Source of the DNA: Candidatus Methanophagales archaeon
Lineage (GTDB): Archaea > Halobacteriota > Syntropharchaeia > Alkanophagales > Methanospirareceae
Direction: 5' to 3'
Length of the DNA: 10,355 bases
Assembly: GCA_003601795.1 (NCBI GenBank)
Contig: PIXU01000166.1
Location: forward strand, 1 to 10,355
The notes beneath the pieces were generated by a model. That model was not told where the DNA came from and did not search any database. It worked only from the letters and a program-made list of their open reading frames with translations. The position numbers and the translations under genes were made by a program. Below are positions 1 to 5,340 of the stretch, in pieces. Each line of letters starts with the position of its first letter. The first letter of the stretch is position 1.

Positions 1-85
1 AAATAATTCTGCTACTATATCCTGATCTGTAATTCAACCCACGATGTTTCAAAATTTGCTCACATGTCGCTTGACTACATCCCAT
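1..85 (-). CDS. partial helix-turn-helix protein (runs off left edge)
   Basis: From an ATG at 85-83 the minus strand is open to the window edge (28 codons). The peptide starts MGCSQATCEQILKHRG, which resembles the recognition-helix part of homeodomain-like HTH domains in transposases, resolvases and site-specific regulators (pattern EMGCSQAT...ILKRHG). The same frame stays open and protein-like upstream to about position 145, reading YVTHLDKNFVSNEMG, but contains no earlier ATG, GTG or TTG. So either the gene starts at 85 within the HTH, or this is a 5'-truncated remnant. The rest lies outside the window. The HTH similarity is my reading of a short pattern, so the family is uncertain. Confidence 0.35.
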   Translation of the reverse strand, partial: MGCSQATCEQILKHRGLNYRSGYSSRII

Positions 86-142
86 CTCATTACTGACAAA
101 ATTCTTATCTAAATGGGTAACATAAAAGCAAAAATCGAAAAG

Positions 143-152
143 GTTTTATATT
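143..152 (+). promoter_or_regulatory. TATA-box-like element
   Basis: The stretch ttttatattt lies about 30 bases before the ATG at 178. This is the spacing expected for an archaeal TATA box driving a leaderless or nearly leaderless transcript. Assigned by eye only. Confidence 0.35.
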
Positions 153-177
153 TATTTTCCCTCATAAAAATCAGGTA

Positions 178-315
178 ATGCACCCTTACAATTTAATCCT
201 TGCGTTCAAGCACAGAAACGAACTAGAAAAATGCTGGAATTACTGCGATAAACTGTCAGAACTTTCGGTGCAACACGAATCTTTGGAAATTTCTAAAATT
301 TACACTCAAGATTAA
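178..315 (+). CDS. small hypothetical ORF, 45 aa
   Basis: ATG at 178 to TAA at 313-315 encodes 45 residues starting MHPYNLILAFKHRNELEKCW. A TATA-like box lies at leaderless distance upstream. I do not recognise the product. Just downstream, in another frame (from about 311), runs the decayed radical SAM sequence, so this ORF could be the detached N-terminal part of that gene, separated by frameshifts, and not an independent small gene. There are no recognisable domains, membrane segments or cysteine motifs (two Cys only). Confidence 0.3.
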   Translation: MHPYNLILAFKHRNELEKCWNYCDKLSELSVQHESLEISKIYTQD

Positions 316-622
316 ATCTAATTTCGCGAATTTAGAGCATGTCTAACAATCAGAAAGAAAAAGAAAGATAACTATATCTTTAAATTCGATAAAAAACCTT
401 TTCTTAAAAAGAAAAGGTTTACCAAAAGAAATAAAGGAAAACGATGATTTTATAATCCTGAAATAAAAAGAACTTGTTAGAGGCGAAATTGAGCAAATAC
501 TCGCACATTGTCCTGAACAAGCATACATCACGCTGAATGAACGCTGTATCTATGATTGTAAATTCTGTTCGGTTCCAAAGATGCACGGTAAAATCAAGAT
601 TCAAACAAAACTATTTATCTAA
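311..622 (+). pseudogene. decayed radical SAM protein fragment
   Basis: One plus-strand frame, interrupted by stops at 344-346 and 464-466, is clearly protein-like and ends at a TAA at 620-622. Its last open part (467-622) contains YITLNERCIYDCKFCSVPK. The spacing C-x3-C-x2-C is the [4Fe-4S]/S-adenosylmethionine motif of radical SAM enzymes, with the typical aromatic residue before the last Cys. About 50 residues precede the motif and only a dozen follow, whereas a radical SAM barrel needs roughly 200 more. The gene is therefore 3'-truncated as well as broken. The upstream part carries the palindrome at 394-420, read as NLFLKRKGL. The subfamily and substrate cannot be assigned. Confidence 0.65.
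394..420. repeat. 27-nt palindromic element, copy 1
   Basis: Two perfect 12-base arms, aaaccttttctt (394-405) and aagaaaaggttt (409-420), flank a 3-base aaa loop. It lies inside the broken radical SAM frame and is read there as NLFLKRKGL without shifting the frame. A second copy is at 3394-3420. Confidence 0.7.
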
Positions 623-672
623 TCTGAACGCCATTAATCCTAATGCTTAGAAGAAGGAGAAAAGATAGTATA

Positions 673-1515
673 ATGGTTCGCGTTGGCGTTCACGTCTCAA
701 TCGCAGGGTCGATAGATAAGGCAGTGGATCGAGCATTAGAGAAAGGTTGTGATACGTTCCAGATCTTCACGAGAAACCCCCGTGGGTGGAAGATCAAGGA
801 GCTTACAGCGATTGATGCAAAGCGATTCACTGAGAAGGTTGAACATTCCGGGATATTCCCGCCGGTAGACCACATGCCCTACCTTCCAAATCTTGCTGCA
901 CCGACGGATGATGTTTATAAACGGTCTGTGGCATCTCTTATTGAAGAATTGAGACGGTCTGACGCTTTACATATCCCATACCTCGTCACTCACCTTGGGA
1001 GTCATCGCGGACATGGTAAAGCAGGAGGTTTTCAGAGGATAGTGGACGCAATTAACACGGCATTCCGTGAAGTTGACAATGGGGTGATGCTGCTTCTGGA
1101 GAATACCGCCGGGACAAAGAACAGTATGGGAGGGACCTTCGAGGATATTCGACATATCATGAACCGTATTGAGCATAAGGAACGAATAGGGGTCTGCTTT
1201 GACACCTGCCACGGCTTTGTTGCCGGGTATGATTTACGGACTGAAGAGGGCCTGAAAGCCACGATGCAGCATTTTGATGAGGTCATTGGACTTGAACATC
1301 TGAAGCTCATCCATCTCAACGATGCAAAAGCGGGTCCGAACTCGCGACTGGACCGGCATGAACATATTGGGCTTGGGTATATAGGGGAGGATGCTTTTCG
1401 CATGATTCTCAAAGAAGAATACTTCAAGAAGTTGCCAATGATCCTTGAGACTCCTGTTGATAACCGGAGAGGAGATAGTGAGAATATCCAGAAGGTGAGA
1501 GAACTTGCCGACTAA
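673..1515 (+). CDS. nfo: endonuclease IV (AP endonuclease)
   Basis: Cleaves the phosphodiester bond 5' of abasic sites in base-excision repair; a TIM-barrel trinuclear zinc enzyme (AP endonuclease family 2). The 280 residues match the usual length (E. coli 285). All nine family zinc ligands are visible: H67 (DHMPYL), H107 (THLGSH), E143 (LLENTAG), D177 and H180 (CFDTCHGF), H214 (HLNDAK), D227 and H229 (DRHEH), and E259 (ILETP). I chose the ATG at 673 because the family's N-terminus begins directly with the first strand (VRVGVHVS) and a purine-rich aaggag lies upstream at about 654-659. An in-frame ATG at 643 would add an Arg/Lys-rich tail without family support. The stop overlaps the start of the endonuclease III gene, so the two repair enzymes form an operon. 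Confidence 0.95.
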   Translation: MVRVGVHVSIAGSIDKAVDRALEKGCDTFQIFTRNPRGWKIKELTAIDAKRFTEKVEHSGIFPPVDHMPYLPNLAAPTDDVYKRSVASLIEELRRSDALHIPYLVTHLGSHRGHGKAGGFQRIVDAINTAFREVDNGVMLLLENTAGTKNSMGGTFEDIRHIMNRIEHKERIGVCFDTCHGFVAGYDLRTEEGLKATMQHFDEVIGLEHLKLIHLNDAKAGPNSRLDRHEHIGLGYIGEDAFRMILKEEYFKKLPMILETPVDNRRGDSENIQKVRELAD

Positions 1516-2152
1516 TATTGAGAAGCTCATGCAGATTCTTAAAGAGCGGTATCAAGAGAAAACATCGGCATTGATGGATGTATCAACACGAAAAGACCCT
1601 TTTCTAACCTTGATTTCATGCCTTTTGAGTCTGCGAACCAAAGATGAAGTGACTGCTGGCGCTTCAGAACGGTTATTTGCACGGGCAAAAACGCCTGAAG
1701 AGATGTTAAAACTCAAAAAAGAGGAGATAGAAACTGCAATCTATCCTGTTGGGTTCTACAAAAGAAAGGCTGACCAAATCCTTGAAATCTGCCGGGTTTT
1801 AGTCGAGAAGTACGATTCACGTGTCCCGGACGAGATAGACGAGCTTTTGAAACTGAAGGGTGTTGGTAGAAAGACCGCAAATATCGTTATCACCATGGGT
1901 TATAATAAACCGGGTATCGCAGTTGATACGCATGTCCACCGTATATCCAATCGCATGGGTCTTGTATCAACCAAAACGCCATTTCAGACAGAGGTGGCTC
2001 TTCGGAAAACGCTTCCAAAGCAGTACTGGATCGTCTTTAATGACCTTCTCGTGAGGCATGGCAAGGCAGTATGCACGCCGGTAAGCCCGAAGTGTAGCAT
2101 CTGCCCGATTACTGTGTATTGCAAACGAGTTGGCGTAACTCGTTTTAGATAA
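1505..2152 (+). CDS. nth: endonuclease III (DNA glycosylase/AP lyase)
   Basis: Removes oxidised pyrimidines and cleaves the abasic site; HhH-GPD superfamily with a [4Fe-4S] cluster. 215 residues, the normal length. The helix-hairpin-helix LKGVGRKTANIV carries the catalytic lysine K123. The catalytic aspartate is D141 in AVDTHVHRISNR. The cluster ligands C190-x6-C197-x2-C200-x5-C206 are complete. The start is taken as the TTG at 1505, with ggtga at 1494-1498 six bases upstream. An in-frame ATG at 1529 would lose eight residues and has no such site. It overlaps the nfo stop by 11 bases, so translation is probably coupled and the pair makes a short excision-repair operon. Confidence 0.95.
   Translation: MPTNIEKLMQILKERYQEKTSALMDVSTRKDPFLTLISCLLSLRTKDEVTAGASERLFARAKTPEEMLKLKKEEIETAIYPVGFYKRKADQILEICRVLVEKYDSRVPDEIDELLKLKGVGRKTANIVITMGYNKPGIAVDTHVHRISNRMGLVSTKTPFQTEVALRKTLPKQYWIVFNDLLVRHGKAVCTPVSPKCSICPITVYCKRVGVTRFR
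2123..2149 (+). terminator. hairpin at nth 3' end
   Basis: A 9-base perfect stem, aaacgagtt (2123-2131) with aactcgttt (2137-2145) around a ggcgt loop, overlaps the last codons of nth and runs into tttta. A further T-run (tttttt) follows near 2173-2178. It fits a termination signal for the nfo-nth operon. Confidence 0.5.
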
Positions 2153-2183
2153 ATTAAATCAAATAGAATATAATTTTTTAGCA

Positions 2184-2972
2184 TCATACCCTGAGCTTCT
2201 CAATAGCAACCTCCGCTGCCTTTTTTCCTGACATCAACATAGCGCCAAAAGTAGGACCCATTCTTGGAAGCCCGTATGCCGCGGAAACAGCCATTCCAGT
2301 CACTATCAGTCCGGGATAAAATTCAGACGTATGCTCCACCACGAGATTCTCAGACCGTTCAACCCACATTGCACCCTGCCCTTTTATCTCGAGCAGCCCT
2401 CTTTCCCTTAATTGCTTTACTACCGAGGCGTCGTGACCCGTTGCATCAATCACGAACTTCGATTCCAGAGAAACGGGGTCAACACAGGCTATTTCTTTCG
2501 GAAGAGCCGAAACCGCACTCCAGTTTACCACCACGCCACTCACCTTCTCATTATGCAGAACCACGTCATCCAGTGAAGCCATATTTAATATTTTTGCTCC
2601 CGCATCGCACGTTGCGGTAATTAATTTCGAGCATGCATGAGGTGCATCAGCAACGTATAACCCCTTAACTTTGCTATATTCTGTATAAGGCACGCCAAGC
2701 TCATCCAGAATGCTTTCTGCCGGCGATCTGACCGTGAGCTTGTTCATCAAAACCCCGCCAAGCCAGAATCCGCCCCCTAAATAGTTGTTCCGTTCTATAA
2801 TCAAAACCTCCACACCATTGGATGCCAGTTCTTTTCCTGCCATCAATCCAGAAGGACCACCGCCCACTATGATTACCTCAGTCTTCGCATATTGTTCAAA
2901 TTCTTTTGCAAATTCAGCCACGATCGCTCTCGTAATCTGGCTTTCCGATGCTGGTGCGAATTTTACGGTCAT
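2184..2972 (-). CDS. thi4: Thi4-family thiazole synthase with active-site-position Cys
   Basis: Makes the adenylated thiazole precursor of thiamine from NAD and glycine, or (in some archaeal relatives) ribose-1,5-bisphosphate from related chemistry. 262 residues, typical of archaeal members. An N-terminal dinucleotide-binding motif VIIVGGGPSGLMAG (about 33-46) is followed by the acidic strand end ERNNYLGGG, then the Thi4 stretch WLGGVLMNKLTVR, DATGHD (176-181) and the C-terminal RMGPTFGAMLMSGKKAAE. The residue before VDP, at the site of the yeast sulfur-donor Cys205 (CMDP), is C163 (codon 2484-2486). The sulfide-using Methanocaldococcus enzyme has His there. This suggests, but does not prove, a suicidal sulfur donor. 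It stands alone and is divergent from the gene at 3027. Confidence 0.92.
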   Translation of the reverse strand: MTVKFAPASESQITRAIVAEFAKEFEQYAKTEVIIVGGGPSGLMAGKELASNGVEVLIIERNNYLGGGFWLGGVLMNKLTVRSPAESILDELGVPYTEYSKVKGLYVADAPHACSKLITATCDAGAKILNMASLDDVVLHNEKVSGVVVNWSAVSALPKEIACVDPVSLESKFVIDATGHDASVVKQLRERGLLEIKGQGAMWVERSENLVVEHTSEFYPGLIVTGMAVSAAYGLPRMGPTFGAMLMSGKKAAEVAIEKLRV

Positions 2973-3026
2973 AGATTTACATTTGTTATTTATATGTTTT
3001 AAATTTAATCTATCTAAAAGATAAAA
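2973..3026. promoter_or_regulatory. divergent AT-rich promoter region
   Basis: A 54-base gap between the divergent thi4 and the gene at 3027. It contains ttatttatatg (about 2986-2996), about 34 bases before the ATG at 3027, and ttttaaatttaa (about 2997-3008), about 30 bases from the thi4 ATG on the other strand. Both are plausible TATA elements. I see no thiamine riboswitch-like conserved sequence. Confidence 0.4.
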
Positions 3027-3410
3027 ATGGGCTTCACAAAAGTAAAAGTTGAAATCTGCAATCCAAAGATGCAGGAGAAATGGAAAGAAGTAGAGTTATT
3101 AGCTGATACCGGCGCTATGTATAGTGTGGTTCAATCAGGGACCCTTAAGAAATTAGAAATAGAGCCGATAGGGAAAAGGAAGTTCACGTTGGCAAACGGT
3201 GAAAAGATAGAGCGTGAAATTGGTGGTGCTTTATACAGGATAGGAGAATATGAAGGATACGCTTCAGTAATATTTGGCTTGGGAAGTGATAAGGTGTTAT
3301 TAGGTGTAACAGCACTTGAGGAGATGGGGTTACAAGTTGACCCTATTACAAAAGAACTTAAACCTGCTGAACTTTTACTTTTCAAAACGGTCAAAAGCTT
3401 TTCTTTCTAA
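3027..3410 (+). CDS. retropepsin-like aspartic protease domain protein
   Basis: A single-domain protein of 127 residues. ELLADTGAMYSVV carries the D27-T-G catalytic triad of clan AA (retropepsin-like) proteases. The later LLGVTALEEMGLQVDP (91-106) matches the second family signature, a hydrophobic-hydrophobic-Gly segment followed by LE..GL.VDP. Retropepsins act as homodimers, so one DTG per chain is expected. There is no signal peptide or membrane helix, so the protein is probably cytosolic. The substrate is unknown. The last residues (LLLFKTVKSFSF) run into the palindrome at 3394-3420 and overlap the 3' end of coaBC by 36 bases, tail to tail. The family C-terminus normally ends near LKPAxLLL, so the last 10 residues may be a late addition. 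Confidence 0.75.
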   Translation: MGFTKVKVEICNPKMQEKWKEVELLADTGAMYSVVQSGTLKKLEIEPIGKRKFTLANGEKIEREIGGALYRIGEYEGYASVIFGLGSDKVLLGVTALEEMGLQVDPITKELKPAELLLFKTVKSFSF

Positions 3411-4655
3411 GAAAAGGTTTGTCAACTCCTCCACTATCTCCTCTGCTATCATGCTTTTCACACCTTTCACATGCTTTATATCCACATCCTTCTGACCTTC
3501 TTTTATTATATACACCTCATTCTCTTCTGTTCCTATCCCACCCTTGCCCACGTCATTTGCAACTACCATTGCAAGGTTATATCTTTCCATCTTTTCCAGC
3601 GCTCTTCTTATTAGTTCTTCTTCAGAAACGTTCGTTTCCGCTTTAAATCCGACGATAACAAGTTCTGGGAATTCATTTCGCACTTCCTCTACCAGCTTCC
3701 CCGTGGGAATGAGATGCAAATAGAAATCTCCACCCGAAGGAATTTTCACTTCCGATGGCGCAACGCTGAAATCAGAGATAGCTGCAGCGGATATAAGCAC
3801 GTCATATTCTTTCTGTTTCTTTCTCCCTTCGCGAAGTTCAGTAATGCACGCATCAATCATTTCATGTGCTGTTCCCACTCTGATTTCTTTTATCCCTTCA
3901 AAATTCAGTTCTTTGCTGTGTATGAGCGTAACCTCAGCACCTTGCTTATACGCTTCCTTCGCGAGTTCAATGCCCGTTCGACCGGAACTTCGGTTTGTTA
4001 ATACCCTTATCGGGTCTATCGGCTCTATGGTAGGACCGCCTGTGATGAGGATGCGTAATCCTGCAAGCTTTTTTGGCGAAAACACATGCATAACCTCAAG
4101 AATTATGTTTTCTGTTGAGACAATTTTCGCAAGCCCTTCCTCAAATTTAGGTCCTATGACAGTTACGCCGAGACTTCTCAGCTTGTCGAGGTTCTCTATC
4201 AGAACAGGGCTCTTATATATGGTCTCGTGCATTGCAGGCGCCACGATAATGGGAATCCCGGACCCGAAGGCAGTAGTTGCAAACGCGGTCACGGTTGTAT
4301 CAGAGATGCCCCCGGCAATTTTATTTAACGTGTTTGCGGTGCACGGAGCGATGATAAAAAGGTCAGCCGAGCCTTCCATCCCCAAAAACTCCACATGCTC
4401 TATATTCCCCATTAATTTCGTTATCACTTCGTGCCCCGTAGCATAATGTAGCGTATAGGGGTGAATTATTTCAGTTGCGGATTCACTCATCACGCTATAC
4501 ACATCTGCACCATGTCTTATCAATTCACGTGCAAGTTCAACGGTTTTTACCGCCGCGATAGAGCCAGTAACGCCTAAAACGATCTTCTTTCCCGACAAGG
4601 AATGACTCTTTGTCCCTTTAATCCTGAGGGTTGGATGTGGTCCTCTCTCTGCCAT
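3375..4655 (-). CDS. coaBC: bifunctional phosphopantothenoylcysteine decarboxylase/synthetase CoaBC
   Basis: Catalyses two steps of coenzyme A synthesis: CTP-dependent ligation of cysteine to phosphopantothenate (CoaB) and FMN-dependent decarboxylation (CoaC). 426 residues. The CoaC half (about 22-185) has the GSIAA turn, CTANTLNKIAGGISD and PAMHE. The CoaB half (about 198-415) has ILITGGPTIEPID, NRSSGRTG, AAISDF, GFKAET and NLAMVVAND. The start at 4655 is supported by the archaeal N-terminal stretch HPTLRIKGTKS just after it. Upstream ATGs in frame would lie inside tRNA-Ala. The ATG is only 2 bases after that tRNA, so the mRNA is probably made leaderless by tRNA 3' processing. The 3' end overlaps the aspartic protease gene and reads the palindrome as NLFLERKAF. 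Confidence 0.95.
   Translation of the reverse strand: MAERGPHPTLRIKGTKSHSLSGKKIVLGVTGSIAAVKTVELARELIRHGADVYSVMSESATEIIHPYTLHYATGHEVITKLMGNIEHVEFLGMEGSADLFIIAPCTANTLNKIAGGISDTTVTAFATTAFGSGIPIIVAPAMHETIYKSPVLIENLDKLRSLGVTVIGPKFEEGLAKIVSTENIILEVMHVFSPKKLAGLRILITGGPTIEPIDPIRVLTNRSSGRTGIELAKEAYKQGAEVTLIHSKELNFEGIKEIRVGTAHEMIDACITELREGRKKQKEYDVLISAAAISDFSVAPSEVKIPSGGDFYLHLIPTGKLVEEVRNEFPELVIVGFKAETNVSEEELIRRALEKMERYNLAMVVANDVGKGGIGTEENEVYIIKEGQKDVDIKHVKGVKSMIAEEIVEELTNLFLERKAFDRFEK
3394..3420. repeat. 27-nt palindromic element, copy 2
   Basis: Identical to the copy at 394-420 at 23 of 27 positions: one arm base (3397) and the three loop bases differ. The arms pair over 8 perfect inner bases (cttttctt 3398-3405 with aagaaaag 3409-3416). 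It lies where coaBC and the aspartic protease gene overlap tail to tail and may also act as a bidirectional terminator. Confidence 0.65.
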
Positions 4656-4657
4656 AA

Positions 4658-4730
4658 TGGACCGGTCGGGATTTGAACCCGAGGCCTCTCGCACGCCAAG
4701 CGAGTGATCTTCCAACTGATCTACCGGCCC
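4658..4730 (-). tRNA. tRNA-Ala (anticodon GGC)
   Basis: A 73-base cloverleaf on the minus strand: acceptor GGGCCGG with CCGGTCC, D stem GATC/GATC, anticodon stem CTCGC/GCGAG with loop TTGGCGT giving anticodon GGC, and T arm TCGGG-TTCAAAT-CCCGA. The discriminator base is A and CCA is not encoded. The acceptor has a G3-U70 wobble pair, the classic identity element of tRNA-Ala, which confirms the assignment. Its 5' end directly follows the pyrI stop codon (0 bases), and its 3' end is 2 bases before the coaBC ATG. Confidence 0.95.
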
Positions 4731-5189
4731 TTACAGACTCCCCGATACATCCTCCATTATCCGCTCACAATAGACACATCTGAACCGAGGTGGGTTTTCG
4801 CTCACCGTGATGAATTTAGAAATAACCGGCTCCGTTTCCGCATTGGATATGCAATTAGGATTCGCACATCTTATAATGCCCTCTATCGACCTTGGGAGAT
4901 AAACACTATGCTTTTCTGTTACTTCGGAATCGCGTATTATATTTATTGTTGCGTTTGGTGCAATCAAAGCGATTTTATCCACTTCTTCAGGCTTTAGCTC
5001 CCGGTCTTCCACCTTTACTATGTCCTTTCTGCCCATCTTCTTGCTTTTTACGTTCATCACAACGCTTAAAACCGCGTCAGTCCTTGCATTTATCTCTAAT
5101 ATTTTCAACACGTTTAACGCCTGCCCGGCAGTGATATGGTCAATAACAGTTCCATTTTTGATTGGCACTATTTTTAGCTCTTTTTTCAT
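4731..5189 (-). CDS. pyrI: aspartate carbamoyltransferase regulatory chain
   Basis: The regulatory subunit that binds nucleotide effectors and holds the catalytic PyrB trimers together in pyrimidine synthesis. 152 residues, the same size as E. coli PyrI (153). The N-terminal allosteric domain begins LKIVPIKNGTVIDHI. The C-terminal zinc domain has C108-x4-C113 (CANPNC) and C138-x2-C141 (CVYC), the four structural zinc ligands. The catalytic gene pyrB, its usual upstream neighbour, is not next to it; a tRNA-Phe is there instead, 5 bases before the ATG. The TAA stop touches the first base of tRNA-Ala. There is no room for a ribosome-binding site, so translation is probably leaderless after tRNA processing. 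Confidence 0.95.
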   Translation of the reverse strand: MKKELKIVPIKNGTVIDHITAGQALNVLKILEINARTDAVLSVVMNVKSKKMGRKDIVKVEDRELKPEEVDKIALIAPNATINIIRDSEVTEKHSVYLPRSIEGIIRCANPNCISNAETEPVISKFITVSENPPRFRCVYCERIMEDVSGSL

Positions 5190-5194
5190 CTTAA

Positions 5195-5268
5195 TGGGGC
5201 CGCCGAGATTTGAACTCGGGACAACTCGGTCTTCAGCCGAGCGCTCTCCCAGTCTGAGCTACGGCCCC
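5195..5268 (-). tRNA. tRNA-Phe (anticodon GAA)
   Basis: A 74-base cloverleaf on the minus strand: acceptor GGGGCCG with CGGCCCC, D stem GCTC/GAGC, anticodon stem CTCGG/CCGAG with loop CTGAAGA giving anticodon GAA, and T arm CCGAG-TTCAAAT-CTCGG. The discriminator base is A and CCA is not encoded. It is the first member of the tRNA-Phe, pyrI, tRNA-Ala, coaBC unit. A TATA element lies about 36-44 bases upstream (5304-5312), which would leave a short 5' leader for RNase P to remove. Confidence 0.95.
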
Positions 5269-5303
5269 GCATCCTTCTACTTAAATTTTATCTCTCTTTT
5301 CAC

Positions 5304-5312
5304 TTATAAATA
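5304..5312. promoter_or_regulatory. shared bidirectional TATA box (tldD and tRNA-Phe unit)
   Basis: ttataaata (preceded by c) reads tatttataag on the other strand, so it is a good TATA box both ways. Its centre is about 30-33 bases before the tldD ATGs (5338/5341) and about 40 bases before the 5' end of tRNA-Phe. It is the best such element in the 70-base gap between the two divergent units. Confidence 0.55.
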
Positions 5313-5340
5313 TTCTCCCACCTTTTTTATTTTATATATG

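Noticed and set aside
643..672. Earlier nfo start at 643
   Set aside because: It adds an Arg/Lys-rich tail with no family match, while the purine-rich ribosome-binding sequence lies between it and the ATG at 673.
2973..3026. Thiamine (TPP) riboswitch upstream of thi4
   Set aside because: The gap is only 54 bases and AT-rich, without the conserved CUGAGA and related elements.
3419..4446. Several open frames on the plus strand opposite coaBC
   Set aside because: They are antisense shadows of a well-supported gene, rich in Ser, Pro and Leu, with no recognisable motif.
4656..4715. Longer coaBC start at 4715
   Set aside because: The extra 20 residues would be encoded by tRNA-Ala; the archaeal CoaBC N-terminal pattern HPTLRIKGTKS follows directly after the ATG at 4655.
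5020..5340. Extended N-terminus of tldD in the same open frame
   Set aside because: The extension crosses tRNA-Phe and the antisense of pyrI, whereas family similarity begins at the tandem ATG at 5338/5341 just downstream of a TATA box.
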